This document shows positions 49,545-58,488 of a stretch of DNA of 64,000 nucleotides, piece by piece. The position numbers and the translations under genes are program-made. The stretch spans positions 1 through 64,000 of IMG/VR virus record IMGVR_UViG_3300027859_000009; one strand, written 5' to 3'. The notes under the pieces are model-generated. The model ran no database searches. It saw only the letters and a program-made list of their open reading frames with translations, and had not been told where the DNA came from. How positions within the stretch are numbered: the stretch's first letter is position 1; the number at the start of each line of letters is the position of its first letter. The DNA comes from a virus.

Positions 49545-52500
49545 TTGGCAAGACCATTTTCATCCCCGTTTGAAAAATTATCAGTAGATAATCAGAAAGT
49601 TTTAATCGAACAGCTCTCCCCAGGAGGAGAGCTGTTTAGTTTGTTTGAAGAAATTTTAAATCAACTTCAAAGTACTGACGATCGCCAGCAAAAAGACGAA
49701 GCAAAAACAAAAGTAAGTTTATTTTCTGGTTTAACAATTAAAGAAGCATTAGCATGGAAACTGCTAGGAGAAAAAGGTCTTCAATCTATAGGTAAAGGTT
49801 TAGGAGCGATAGCTGAAGTTATTGACAAAATGACCACTGCCGGTAAAGAAGTTAAAGAAAGAATAGAAGGTATAGCGATGGGTATCGAAACGGTATTTGG
49901 CATTGCTCCTAAAATTCTTAAGTTTGCATTTACCATGGTGCTAGCTCTTCCACTTTTAATGCTTGCCGTAGTAGCAGTGCCTTTTATAGGGCTATTGCTA
50001 TTAGGTACTTTAGCAATAATGGGTATTTTAAGTAAAGTTGCAGAGAAACAAAAAGGAATGTATGAGAGTCTAGCTCTTTTAGGAGATGTAGGCGCTGCAA
50101 TATTAAAATTTGGAGGTTATTTAGCACTTTCTGCACTGGTATATCCAATAGCGTTACTTGGTATGATAGTAGTTATACCTACGTTGCTAATAATGTTAGC
50201 TGCGTTAACACTTATAGGACGTTTAGTAGACCCTAAATCTATGGAAAAATATAAAGGTTTAGAAGAAGTAGGTAAAGCAATACTTTTATTCGGTGGATAT
50301 TTAGCACTCTCTTTATTAATATATCCATTTGCTATATTAGCAACACCTATGGTTCTCGGAGTAATAGTTGGTTTTGCTGTAGTATTTGCTCTTTTAGATA
50401 GATTTGGTTTTGTAAAATCTGTAAATAAAGCTGGAAAAGCACTTAAACAAGTAGGAATAGCAATATTAGTATTAGGTGCCGCTTTATTTATTTTTGGACT
50501 TATTTTTCCACCTACCGTAGAAACATTTCAAACTTTAGGTTTTGTAATGTTAGTACTTGTAGGTATTTCTGCCGCTATGTGGTTAGTCGGTAAAATGTAT
50601 AAAAAAATGAGAAAAGGTGCAATAGGACTTGCCTTAACAGGTCTTGCTATTCTAGTATTAGGATATGCCCTTAAGAAATTTGAAGAATCTTTGCCTGCCA
50701 ATCCATGGGAATTCTTTGCTGAATTAGGAGTTGCACTTGTAGGTTTAGGTGTAATAATGTATGGTTATGGTTCACAATGGAAAAGTATAGCAAAAGGTGC
50801 ATTAGTACTTGCCGGATCTGGATTAGCCCTTGCACTTATGGGATATGGTATTTCAGAAATAGGAGAAGCTTTAAATAGTACAGGAGATGCTTGGATGTTT
50901 ATGGCTGAACTTGGAGTATTTCTTGTTGGTATGGGAGTTATGGCAGCAGGTTGGGGTGCAGCAGTAATGTTGATAGGTCCGGGTCTTTTAGCAATGGGTG
51001 GTGCAGGAGTTGCATTAAAATCAGTATCATGGGGTCTAGAAGGATTTATACCTATATTTAAAGGTTCAGAATGGAAATCTATGGTAGGCGAACATCATAA
51101 ATCTAAAGGTATTTTAGGAATGGGTGGTGGATCTGTATCTAATTTTCAAGCTCTAATGGAAGCTGTAGGTTATAGCTTTATTTGGAACCCTGTTTCGGTT
51201 GCCGGTATTTTAGGAGGAGCAGCAGCTCTTGGTGCAGCAGGATTGGCATTAAAGCCTCTTGCTAAAGGTATTAATGATATGATTCCTATATTTAAAGGAA
51301 AAGGTTGGAAAGAAATGGTTGAAACTAAAGGAAACCCTAAAGCCGGAGGTATTTTAGGATTTGGTGCTACTGAACAAACAAATATTCAACTTTTAATAAG
51401 TTCTATAGCAAACTCCTTTAAATTAGGCTTTGGTGTTATTAATGTAGGTGCAGGTGCAGGTGCAATGGCAATTGTAGGAAAATCTTTAAGTAAATTAGCA
51501 GTAGGACTAAATGATTTTATGAAATATAAAATAAGTAAAACTATTGCAAAGAATATTGCTTCTATGGTTGATGCAGTCGCCGGTACTTTTGGTGAGATAG
51601 GAAAAGAATATGGAGGTGCTGGCTTTTTTGGTTTGGGCGCAGGACCATTATATGATGGTATTGAAGCAACGATGGGAATGGGTGATGCTTTAACTAGCAT
51701 CGCAAAAGGTATGGCTGCTGTAGCAGAACTTAGATTTCCTACTTATGGAGACCCTAAAAACCCTGGTAAAATAACTGAATATATTACTTTAGATAAAGGT
51801 AAAATGAGAGACGTTTCAGCCAATGTTGCAGATATGGTTGATGCTCTTGCAAGTGCTTTTGGTGAAGTAGGAAAGAGATATCCTAATAAGCCTGCATCTG
51901 GTTTATGGGGCTTTTTTGGAGGAACAGAGAATCCTGTAAAAACAGGTCTATCTTCAGTTAGTGGTATGGGAAGTGCATTAGGAGGAATTGCACAGGGAAT
52001 GCAAGATTTCTCAACTCTTAAATTTCATAAATATGATGACCCTACTAACCCTGAAAAAATAACAGCAACAATTGACTTAACCCAAGGAGACGTACTTAGT
52101 GAAGTTACTGCAAACATAGTTTCGATGATCGATTCTTTAGCAACAGGTTTTGCTCAAATAGGTATAAGATATCCAAAAGTAAAAAAGAAAGGTTGGTTCG
52201 GTATAACTTATTCTACTAATGGACCTGTTGGTGTAGGTATTGAACAATCTTCAGGTATGGGTGCTATTGTAGCGGCAATAGGTCAGGGAATGAGAGATTT
52301 TTCAGAAATGAAATTTCCGGTATATGATGGAACTAAAGTAGTAGAATACATTGATTTGACAAAAGGAAATGCCCTTAAAAAAGTTACAAGCAATATTACT
52401 GAAATGGTTCTATCTTTAGCTGGAGGTTTTGCTGAAGTTGCAAGAAGGTTCCCTAGAAAAAAATACAAAACTTGGTGGGGAGCTACCAGATATGCACCGG

Positions 52501-53897
52501 ACGGTACAGTAGGTGAAGGGGTAAAACAGGCATCAGGTATGGGTGGTGTAATATCAGAATTAGGTTCTGGTTTAAAAGACTTTTCTACACTTAAATTTCC
52601 AATTTACAAAGGTACTAAAGTAGTAGGATATACCACTCTTACTAGTCAGACTATGGGTAAGACGACTGACAATATCGTATATATGATAGAATCTCTCATG
52701 AATGGTTTTGCTAAGATAGGAGATAAATACGGTTCTTGGCCAGGTACTAGAAGTTCAGTACAACAAGGTGTACAAGCTGCGCAGGGCGCAGGATTTGAAG
52801 TTGCAATGTTGGCTATAGGTTTAAAGTCAATGGCTATGTTAAGATTCCCAATTTATAAAGGTAAGAGAATTGTAGGTTATGAATCTCTTACGGGAGATGG
52901 TATAGAAAAAGTAGCAAGAAATATTTATATGATGATATCCTCTCCTTTAGATGCTTTCGGTAGGATTGGTAAAAAATATGGTGGAGAAGTCGTTAGTTTT
53001 ATGGGAGTTAGAAGCGGAGATGGAGGAGACGTAGGTAAAGGTATTCTAGCCGCAAAAGAATTACCTAAAGGATTAGGAACAGTAATGGGTTCTATTTTGG
53101 GAGTAGTAAGTCATAAAAACTTTAAAGAAGTTGTAAAAGCAACACCTATAGTTTCTAAAATGGTTACTATGATAGGAGAATCATTTGAACCACTTGCTAA
53201 AGCAGGCCCTGATGGCATTATGGCTTCTGCAAATGCAGTTAAATATTATTTTGAGCAGTTTGCAACTATAGAAACTCCAATCAAAAATTGGTTAAAGTTA
53301 TCAGATAATTATAGAACTATGCAACTAACAAATAGATATTTTGCAGGTATCGCTCGCTCAACTAAAGAAATTGGAGAAACTCCAGTATTTGGTGCAATGA
53401 TGCTTTCTAGATTAACTAAAACCCTACAAGATAGAAAATTAATGAAAACTGCCTTAGCAATGACACATATTGCAAATGCTTATAAAAAAATACAGGTATC
53501 TTCTACTGAAATGGAAATTGAGGCTTTAGAAAAGTCAACAGAGATGTTTAAAGCACTTTCTTATCTTACTGAACAGGGAGGTGAAACTGCAATAGAGGCA
53601 TTAGGAGATAATTTAATTGAAGCTGTAAAAGAATTAGCATCAATGATAGCTAATTTTGAACAGACTGTTGGTGACGCTAAAGACCAGAATGCTGATGTTG
53701 CTGAAAAAATGGAAAATACAGGAAGCATATTTGATAGAGTAGCAGCAGTATTTTCAGATAATCCTGCAACACCAATAGGTCAGCCAACTCCTTCAGCTGA
53801 TCCTTCACCATCTTCATCTTCTGGAGATATGCAAGAGTTAATAGATATATTGACTAGTGGTGACGCAATAGTTCAAGTACAAAAGACTTTTGATTAA
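49545..53897 (+). CDS. Tape measure protein
   Basis: 1450 residues with a TTG start; no ATG gives a full-length protein. It sets tail length and forms a channel at infection. Residues about 120-500 contain many glycine-rich hydrophobic helices (FTMVLALPLLMLAVVAVPF; IAILVLGAALFIFGLIF). Residues about 665-1160 hold six degenerate repeats of 83-97 residues, each with N(I/V)..M(V/I).SL...F..IG..Y and an FP.Y.G.K...Y..L segment. The C-terminus is helical then serine- and proline-rich. T4 gp29 is 590 residues, so the tail here is either longer or the protein less extended. Downstream of the chaperone pair, as usual. Confidence 0.8.
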   Translation: MARPFSSPFEKLSVDNQKVLIEQLSPGGELFSLFEEILNQLQSTDDRQQKDEAKTKVSLFSGLTIKEALAWKLLGEKGLQSIGKGLGAIAEVIDKMTTAGKEVKERIEGIAMGIETVFGIAPKILKFAFTMVLALPLLMLAVVAVPFIGLLLLGTLAIMGILSKVAEKQKGMYESLALLGDVGAAILKFGGYLALSALVYPIALLGMIVVIPTLLIMLAALTLIGRLVDPKSMEKYKGLEEVGKAILLFGGYLALSLLIYPFAILATPMVLGVIVGFAVVFALLDRFGFVKSVNKAGKALKQVGIAILVLGAALFIFGLIFPPTVETFQTLGFVMLVLVGISAAMWLVGKMYKKMRKGAIGLALTGLAILVLGYALKKFEESLPANPWEFFAELGVALVGLGVIMYGYGSQWKSIAKGALVLAGSGLALALMGYGISEIGEALNSTGDAWMFMAELGVFLVGMGVMAAGWGAAVMLIGPGLLAMGGAGVALKSVSWGLEGFIPIFKGSEWKSMVGEHHKSKGILGMGGGSVSNFQALMEAVGYSFIWNPVSVAGILGGAAALGAAGLALKPLAKGINDMIPIFKGKGWKEMVETKGNPKAGGILGFGATEQTNIQLLISSIANSFKLGFGVINVGAGAGAMAIVGKSLSKLAVGLNDFMKYKISKTIAKNIASMVDAVAGTFGEIGKEYGGAGFFGLGAGPLYDGIEATMGMGDALTSIAKGMAAVAELRFPTYGDPKNPGKITEYITLDKGKMRDVSANVADMVDALASAFGEVGKRYPNKPASGLWGFFGGTENPVKTGLSSVSGMGSALGGIAQGMQDFSTLKFHKYDDPTNPEKITATIDLTQGDVLSEVTANIVSMIDSLATGFAQIGIRYPKVKKKGWFGITYSTNGPVGVGIEQSSGMGAIVAAIGQGMRDFSEMKFPVYDGTKVVEYIDLTKGNALKKVTSNITEMVLSLAGGFAEVARRFPRKKYKTWWGATRYAPDGTVGEGVKQASGMGGVISELGSGLKDFSTLKFPIYKGTKVVGYTTLTSQTMGKTTDNIVYMIESLMNGFAKIGDKYGSWPGTRSSVQQGVQAAQGAGFEVAMLAIGLKSMAMLRFPIYKGKRIVGYESLTGDGIEKVARNIYMMISSPLDAFGRIGKKYGGEVVSFMGVRSGDGGDVGKGILAAKELPKGLGTVMGSILGVVSHKNFKEVVKATPIVSKMVTMIGESFEPLAKAGPDGIMASANAVKYYFEQFATIETPIKNWLKLSDNYRTMQLTNRYFAGIARSTKEIGETPVFGAMMLSRLTKTLQDRKLMKTALAMTHIANAYKKIQVSSTEMEIEALEKSTEMFKALSYLTEQGGETAIEALGDNLIEAVKELASMIANFEQTVGDAKDQNADVAEKMENTGSIFDRVAAVFSDNPATPIGQPTPSADPSPSSSSGDMQELIDILTSGDAIVQVQKTFD
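51552..52990 (+). repeat. Six degenerate coding repeats in the tape measure gene
   Basis: Units centre on NIASMVDAVAGTFGEIG (51552), NVADMVDALASAFGEVG, NIVSMIDSLATGFAQIG, NITEMVLSLAGGFAEVA, NIVYMIESLMNGFAKIG and NIYMMISSPLDAFGRIG (about 52917). Spacing is about 250-290 bp. DNA identity is low, so the duplication is old. Confidence 0.75.
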
Positions 53898-53913
53898 ACT
53901 TTTTAATTTTATC

Positions 53914-53922
53914 TTATATAAA
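53914..53922 (+). promoter_or_regulatory. Late promoter box
   Basis: TTATATAAA, TATATAAA at 53915-53922, 20 bp before the KTSC gene. Confidence 0.5.
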
Positions 53923-53942
53923 AATAAAATAAAATAAAAATT

Positions 53943-54182
53943 ATGCCAAAATTATCAGAAACTGTAAAATATAATTCAAGTACCATAAAATCTTCTCACT
54001 ATAATTTTAAAGATAAAAATTTAGAAGTAATGTTTAAATCCGGTTCTGTATATGAATATAAGAGCGTTCCGATTATAAACTATACTTTTTTTAGAGATGG
54101 TGTTTCAACTGGAAAATCTTTTAACGAATATATCAAAGATTTTGATTTTACTAAAATTTTTGAAGAAGCAAAAGTTGATTAA
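53943..54182 (+). CDS. KTSC-domain protein
   Basis: 79 residues. The pattern SSTIKSSHYNFKDKNLEVMF, SGSVYEYKSVPIINYTFF and GKSFNEYIKDF matches the KTSC domain (S..i...Y....L.v.F..G..Y.Y..VP). The domain is found alone in phages and at the end of some lysyl-tRNA synthetases; its function is not firmly known. Confidence 0.75.
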   Translation: MPKLSETVKYNSSTIKSSHYNFKDKNLEVMFKSGSVYEYKSVPIINYTFFRDGVSTGKSFNEYIKDFDFTKIFEEAKVD

Positions 54183-54190
54183 TATATACT
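54181..54190 (+). promoter_or_regulatory. Late promoter box
   Basis: AATATATACT, TATATACT at 54183-54190, 17 bp before the small basic protein gene. Confidence 0.45.
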
Positions 54191-54207
54191 TAAAATAAAT
54201 ACAAACA

Positions 54208-54339
54208 ATGGCAAAATCAATATCATCTAAAGAAAAGGTACAAAAAACAAAAAGACCAGGAGTTCATTCTAAAAACAACACATCTAGGTCTAAAGAATCC
54301 AAAAACTATAAAAAGAAGTACAGAGGACAGGGCAAATAA
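54208..54339 (+). CDS. Small, very basic 43-residue protein
   Basis: About half of its residues are K, R or S; it ends ESKNYKKKYRGQGK, with KRPGVHSKNNTSRSKE before it. Similar short K-R-P-G-V-H-x-K...NYKK.YRGQG proteins occur in many T4-like and Bacteroidetes phages (from memory). Possibly a nucleic-acid or virion packing peptide. Late box upstream. Confidence 0.6.
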   Translation: MAKSISSKEKVQKTKRPGVHSKNNTSRSKESKNYKKKYRGQGK

Positions 54340-54348
54340 CCCGGTTAC

Positions 54349-54450
54349 ATGGACTTACCTACTAAAATGGTCACATTAATAGCAGTTCTTGCATTTTTCA
54401 TGATAGGCTTTGCCTTAAACCACATTGACAAAAAGTGGCCAAATAAATAA
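54349..54450 (+). CDS. Single-helix membrane peptide
   Basis: 33 residues: one hydrophobic helix (MVTLIAVLAFFMIGFAL) then HIDKKWPNK. Starts 9 bp after the basic protein gene. Tiny, so it is listed with caution; function unknown. Confidence 0.4.
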   Translation: MDLPTKMVTLIAVLAFFMIGFALNHIDKKWPNK

Positions 54451-54468
54451 AACTTTTTTAAAAAAAAG

Positions 54469-54518
54469 TCACTCCAGATTTTTTTATGTCGTTTATTATT
54501 GTTATATTTATACTATAA
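54469..54518 (+). promoter_or_regulatory. Early-type 50-bp promoter element, copy 4
   Basis: TCACTCCAGA, T run, ATGTCGTTTA, spacer, TATATTTATACTATAA, followed by TTAATTAATCAAAACA before the ATG at 54535. An ACTTTTTT/AAAAAAAAGT inverted repeat precedes it, as at copy 1. Confidence 0.75.
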
Positions 54519-54534
54519 TTAATTAATCAAAACA

Positions 54535-54819
54535 ATGACAAAAATGACAAAAGTTAAAGTAGGAGACAAAGTTAGAAGTTTCGACTTCGATAGTCACGAA
54601 GTAAAAGGAAAAGATGCTTGTTACGTTGAAGGCGTAGTAGAAAGCATAGAAGGTCACCCGATGAGCGGTGACGGAGAATACGCTAAATTCAAAATCACTC
54701 TTAAAATCTTCGGTGGAGAAGAGAGAACAGAAGCTGTTGGAGAATATAACTGGGTTCCTCAAAATGGCCAAGAAACTTGGCTCGGAAAATTAACTAATCA
54801 CTTAACAATAATAGCATAA
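54535..54819 (+). CDS. Hypothetical protein, SH3-like
   Basis: 94 residues. KVKVGDKVRSFDFDSHEV and CYVEGVVESIEGHPM suggest a small beta barrel of SH3 type. No family recognised. First gene of a five-gene early unit behind promoter copy 4. Confidence 0.6.
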   Translation: MTKMTKVKVGDKVRSFDFDSHEVKGKDACYVEGVVESIEGHPMSGDGEYAKFKITLKIFGGEERTEAVGEYNWVPQNGQETWLGKLTNHLTIIA

Positions 54820-54820
54820 T

Positions 54821-55033
54821 ATGTCAAACTCAAAGAAAAAATCATTTCCAGTATTTACAATAATATTTCTAATATTTTTAACTTTAAAGCTTGCTGAAAT
54901 TGGACAAGTAGCAGCTTGGTCATGGTGGTGGGTAACCGCACCTTTATGGCTACCTCTTATAGTAGGATTATTCGTAATAGGATTAACAATCACAGTAGGT
55001 GTAATTATAGCCTACATAAATAGTAAATTATAA
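54821..55033 (+). CDS. Small two-helix membrane protein
   Basis: 70 residues. Hydrophobic helices near 10-25 (VFTIIFLIFLTLKLA) and 40-66 (LPLIVGLFVIGLTITVGVII), joined by a tryptophan-rich stretch AAWSWWWVTAPLW. Starts 1 bp after the previous gene. Function unknown. Confidence 0.55.
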   Translation: MSNSKKKSFPVFTIIFLIFLTLKLAEIGQVAAWSWWWVTAPLWLPLIVGLFVIGLTITVGVIIAYINSKL

Positions 55034-55053
55034 ACCCTTAAAAACCAAAAATT

Positions 55054-55515
55054 ATGCCATGTTCAGATGCAGGAGCCTACGATTACTTAAACGACCACAG
55101 GACTCAAAGACAGTTAAATGAAAACGAAGCTCTTAGAAAAGAAGTTTTAAGACTTGAAAAACGATTAGAAGAATCTAAAACTGAAAAAGAATTAAAGCTT
55201 GAAGCAGAACTTCAAACTGCAAAAATAGCAGCTAAAGATTTCGCACAAAGATTAAATAAGACAACAGAGCTTTTATGTAATGCAACCTTTATATTATTCG
55301 AAGAAGGATATTTGCACGGAAATTCAAAACTTCAAGAGTGGTTTAACAATCATACCGAAGAAGACGCTAAAAGAATGAAAACCGATTTAGATAAAATAAT
55401 GAAACGTAAAAACGGTACTATTCAAAGCCTTATTAAATGGTACGAAACCCTAGATGCAAAAGAGCAATGGGTATTTGAAACTCATAAAAATTTCAAAGGA
55501 TATAAATTAAACTAA
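55054..55515 (+). CDS. Coiled-coil hypothetical protein
   Basis: 153 residues. Begins MPCSDAGAYDYL, then a long charged coiled coil (LRKEVLRLEKRLEESKTEKE) and a C-terminal helical part with EGYLHGNSKLQEWF. The start resembles a phage family whose members begin PCSD, from memory; no function known. Confidence 0.6.
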   Translation: MPCSDAGAYDYLNDHRTQRQLNENEALRKEVLRLEKRLEESKTEKELKLEAELQTAKIAAKDFAQRLNKTTELLCNATFILFEEGYLHGNSKLQEWFNNHTEEDAKRMKTDLDKIMKRKNGTIQSLIKWYETLDAKEQWVFETHKNFKGYKLN

Positions 55516-55516
55516 A

Positions 55517-55717
55517 ATGGAAATAACATTAAACAGAAAACACACAATAGACCAGATAGAATGGGTAACAACTGAATTCGAATGGCCTGAAGTAATGAGA
55601 AAAGAATGGGTTTCTTTTTTAAGAAGTAAAAAAGTTCATGAATTAAAAGATTTAAAAAGTTTACCTATGGAAGAATTAAACGAAATATACGGAGAAGCAT
55701 ATTCTCTATTAACATAA
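55517..55717 (+). CDS. Hypothetical small protein
   Basis: 66 residues, no family recognised. WVTTEFEWPEVMRKEWVSFL is tryptophan-rich. It starts 1 bp after the preceding gene. FEWP also occurs in the small protein at 57323, so the two may be distant relatives. Confidence 0.5.
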   Translation: MEITLNRKHTIDQIEWVTTEFEWPEVMRKEWVSFLRSKKVHELKDLKSLPMEELNEIYGEAYSLLT

Positions 55718-55730
55718 AAACAAAATAAAA

Positions 55731-55925
55731 ATGAAAAATATTTTAGAATACAAATTAAGTAGAATGGTACAACTGGTCGCTTTATTTAGTCTTCCAATAA
55801 TTATATACGGCGAATGGATCGAACCTTACAGCCTTGAAAACAACATTTGGATAGGAATTAATGGAGCAGTATGGTTACACTTTTTAGACCGAGCACGAAA
55901 TGGTCTACCATCTAAAAAAGTTTAA
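55731..55925 (+). CDS. Small membrane protein
   Basis: 64 residues with a hydrophobic helix near 11-26 (MVQLVALFSLPIIIYG) and a second near 39-50 (WIGINGAVWLHFL). Last gene before promoter copy 5. Confidence 0.5.
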   Translation: MKNILEYKLSRMVQLVALFSLPIIIYGEWIEPYSLENNIWIGINGAVWLHFLDRARNGLPSKKV

Positions 55926-55932
55926 AAATAAA

Positions 55933-55982
55933 TCACTCCAGATTTTTTTATGTCGTTTATTTTTATTATATTTAACTATAAT
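55933..55982 (+). promoter_or_regulatory. Early-type 50-bp promoter element, copy 5
   Basis: Same blocks with TATATTTAACTATAA at the end, one base shorter than the other copies. Followed by TTAATTAATCAAAACAATA and the ligase ATG. Confidence 0.7.
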
Positions 55983-56005
55983 TAATTAATCAAAACAATA
56001 ACAAT

Positions 56006-57310
56006 ATGCTAGATAGACTACAAGAATTCGTAGAGAGGAGTAACTCAACAAACTCAAACACTGATAAATTAGATGTCTTAAGAGACTACTCGACAGATCA
56101 GGAGGTACTAGGAGCTCTTAGGTATACTTATTCACCATTTAAACAATATCATGTTACTTCAAAAAATCTTAAAAAGAGAAGTGACCTGGTTAGTCCAATC
56201 GGAAACCAATACGGTAGTATATTTACCCTATTAGATACGTTAAATGATAGAATAATCACAGGACATGATGCTATTGCAGCCGTAAACAGATTTATTCTCG
56301 AGAACAGACAATATGAAGAACTCATCTATAATATTATAGATCGAAATCTTAAGACCCGTTCTACAGCTTCAATGATTAATAAAGTTGTACCCGGTCTCAT
56401 ACCAGGATTTGATGTTGCATTAGCCGCAACCTATGATGAGAAAACAAAAAAGAAAGTCGATCTTGATACTGATGATTGGTACCTTTCTAGAAAATTGGAC
56501 GGAGTCAGATGTTTAGCATTCTTCGACAACTTCGGAACTGTTACTTTTAAAAGTAGAAGTGGCAAACCATTTGATACACTTGGAAAAGTTGCTAAAGAAC
56601 TTGAAGAACTGAAACTTTACAACGTCGTGATGGATGGAGAGATTTGCATTGTTGATGAAAATGGTGATGAAGATTTTCAATCAATCATCAAAGAAATCAA
56701 AAGAAAAGACCACACTATCAAAAACCCATTATTTCAAATTTTTGATATGATATCGTTAGAAGACTTTGAGAATAAGACTTCAAGGGAAAAATTAAGTGAA
56801 AGACTTGATAATCTTGAAATGGTCTTCCATCACTTCGACCCTAAATACACCAAAGTACTTGAACAAGACCTCTTAACCAGTTGGGATATGTTTGAGTCTA
56901 AGATGGACCTAGCCGTTCAGAGTGGTTGGGAAGGTCTAATGCTACGAAAAGACGAGAAGTACAAAGGTAAAAGAAGTACAGATATCCTGAAGGTAAAGAA
57001 ATTCTATGATGAAGAATATATCGTCGTAGACGTAGAGAACTCCCCCAATCGTGTAATTGTTGATGGAGTCGAAGTAGAAGAGATGATGCTAAAGAACGTC
57101 ATCATAGAACACAAAGGCAATAGAGTACAGGTTGGAAGTGGTTTTACAATTGATGAAAGAAGAAACTATTTTGAAAACCCTAATAAAATATTAGGAAAGA
57201 CCATAACAGTGCAGTACTTTGAAGAGACTACAAATCAAAATGGCACCCATTCATTGAGGTTCCCAGTGATTAAAGCAGTCTACCAAAACGGAAGAGTTGA
57301 TTATGTATAA
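56006..57310 (+). CDS. 30: ATP-dependent DNA ligase (gp30-like)
   Basis: 434 residues (T4 gp30 is 487). Seals nicks. Seen: adenylation motif I KLDGVR near 154-159 with the nucleophile lysine, FKSRSGKPF (motif III region), VMDGEICI near 207-214, GWEGLMLRKDEKYKGKRS near 309-326 (motif IV) and DILKVKKF near 328-335 (motif V). Under its own early promoter copy. Confidence 0.92.
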   Translation: MLDRLQEFVERSNSTNSNTDKLDVLRDYSTDQEVLGALRYTYSPFKQYHVTSKNLKKRSDLVSPIGNQYGSIFTLLDTLNDRIITGHDAIAAVNRFILENRQYEELIYNIIDRNLKTRSTASMINKVVPGLIPGFDVALAATYDEKTKKKVDLDTDDWYLSRKLDGVRCLAFFDNFGTVTFKSRSGKPFDTLGKVAKELEELKLYNVVMDGEICIVDENGDEDFQSIIKEIKRKDHTIKNPLFQIFDMISLEDFENKTSREKLSERLDNLEMVFHHFDPKYTKVLEQDLLTSWDMFESKMDLAVQSGWEGLMLRKDEKYKGKRSTDILKVKKFYDEEYIVVDVENSPNRVIVDGVEVEEMMLKNVIIEHKGNRVQVGSGFTIDERRNYFENPNKILGKTITVQYFEETTNQNGTHSLRFPVIKAVYQNGRVDYV

Positions 57311-57322
57311 ACCAAAACTGAG

Positions 57323-57490
57323 ATGAGTAAAGAAGAAAGATTTGAGTTATGGGTAAATAAATTCAGAAATGAATTAACAGAAGGACAAATAGAAGTTCTA
57401 CAAGATAGTTTATCTAATTTCGAATGGCCAGATGAATATAAAGAATTGATACAAGATAGAATAGAAGAACTTAAACCAAAACAAAGATGA
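57323..57490 (+). CDS. Hypothetical small acidic protein
   Basis: 55 residues, helical (KEERFELWVNKFRNELTEGQ; NFEWPDEYKELIQDRIEEL). Overlaps the next start by 4 bp (ATGA). The leader CAAAACTGAGATG and repeated ACCAAAAC spacing between these genes suggest coupled translation. Confidence 0.5.
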   Translation: MSKEERFELWVNKFRNELTEGQIEVLQDSLSNFEWPDEYKELIQDRIEELKPKQR

Positions 57491-57666
57491 GTCCAAATAA
57501 AGATGAAAAGAAATACTGGAATAGAATTTATGGTTTTTTAGGTAATAGTATTTATGAAATCTATGATACTGAAACGGCAGAAAAGAGAAAACTAAAAGGA
57601 CAGAAAGTTTTTAAAGAGTTATTAGAACAGAGATTAAACCGAAAAAAAGATGAAAGTAATAATTAA
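57487..57666 (+). CDS. Hypothetical small basic protein
   Basis: 59 residues, charged, ends RLNRKKDESNN. Overlaps both neighbours. No family recognised. Confidence 0.5.
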   Translation: MSPNKDEKKYWNRIYGFLGNSIYEIYDTETAEKRKLKGQKVFKELLEQRLNRKKDESNN

Positions 57667-57826
57667 ATACAATCCAGAATATAAGACTTCAGTAAAAGTA
57701 CATGAAGTTAAAGAAGAAGAAGATGCTTGGGATCTAATAGATGAAGCCAAGCAAAGTTTTGGTCAAGGAATTATATTGACTGACCAGGAGTTTGCGCAAT
57801 TAATAAACCAAAACAAAGATGAGTAA
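57650..57826 (+). CDS. Hypothetical small acidic protein
   Basis: 58 residues. Alpha/beta look: VIIKYNPEYKTSVKV then EEDAWDLIDEAKQSF. Overlaps both neighbours by 8-17 bp in different frames. Function unknown. Confidence 0.5.
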   Translation: MKVIIKYNPEYKTSVKVHEVKEEEDAWDLIDEAKQSFGQGIILTDQEFAQLINQNKDE

Positions 57827-57923
57827 AATTTGGAAATACATTTTTAAAAAGAGATATAATTTTTTAGATGTAGTCATGGTTGCTATTATTAGTCAAATCA
57901 TATATGAATACATTATAAAGTAA
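57819..57923 (+). CDS. Single-helix membrane peptide
   Basis: 34 residues with one hydrophobic segment (FLDVVMVAIISQIIYEYII). Starts within the end of the previous gene. Listed with caution because of size. Confidence 0.4.
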   Translation: MSKIWKYIFKKRYNFLDVVMVAIISQIIYEYIIK

Positions 57924-57935
57924 ACCAAATTAAAG

Positions 57936-58475
57936 ATGATTTGTAAAAAATGTAACGAAATTATTCCACAGGCTAGAGTAGATTTAGGTTACTCTGTTTG
58001 TGTTGAATGCTCAGAAGTAGAAAAGTATGGATGTGTTGATGTTGTACAGCATAAGACTGGAAATACAATCGAAGTACTTTCTAGAAAAGATGCAGAACAG
58101 GCAAACAAATTAACTCAAAGGACTGGGTTTGGAACTCTAAGAAGTTTAAGATCTGGCACCACTAAAAAAGAAAAACATGTTGGTGGTCAATGTTGTTCAA
58201 ATGCTTTTGTAGGAAACGAAAAAAGTTTTGAAGAAGTTGGAAAAGACTGTATGTTATGGGTAGAACTTGAAGATTGGAATAAAGTAACTTATACTCTTCA
58301 AAAAGCTCTAGATAAAAGAGAAATTTCAAAAAGTCAATGGCATCAACTAACCCGAATATTTAAAGAGTTCATGCCGAAAGAAGAAAACAAAATACAAAAA
58401 ACGATTATAAAATCAGTAGATGAAGAAATCAACCATGTATTTAAAAATTGGCGAAATTCAAAAATTTATAAATAA
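57936..58475 (+). CDS. Zinc-ribbon protein with DksA-like finger
   Basis: 179 residues. The N-terminus CKKCNEIIPQARVDLGYSVC..C (cysteines 3, 6, 22 and 25) matches the C4 zinc finger of DksA/TraR proteins (C..C...I...R). The coiled-coil tips of DksA are missing. A QCCSNAF pair and LRSLRSGTTKK are seen in the middle; the end is helical. It could bind RNA polymerase or nucleic acid (inference). It closes the early unit of copy 5. Confidence 0.55.
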   Translation: MICKKCNEIIPQARVDLGYSVCVECSEVEKYGCVDVVQHKTGNTIEVLSRKDAEQANKLTQRTGFGTLRSLRSGTTKKEKHVGGQCCSNAFVGNEKSFEEVGKDCMLWVELEDWNKVTYTLQKALDKREISKSQWHQLTRIFKEFMPKEENKIQKTIIKSVDEEINHVFKNWRNSKIYK

Positions 58476-58488
58476 AAGTTAAAATAAA

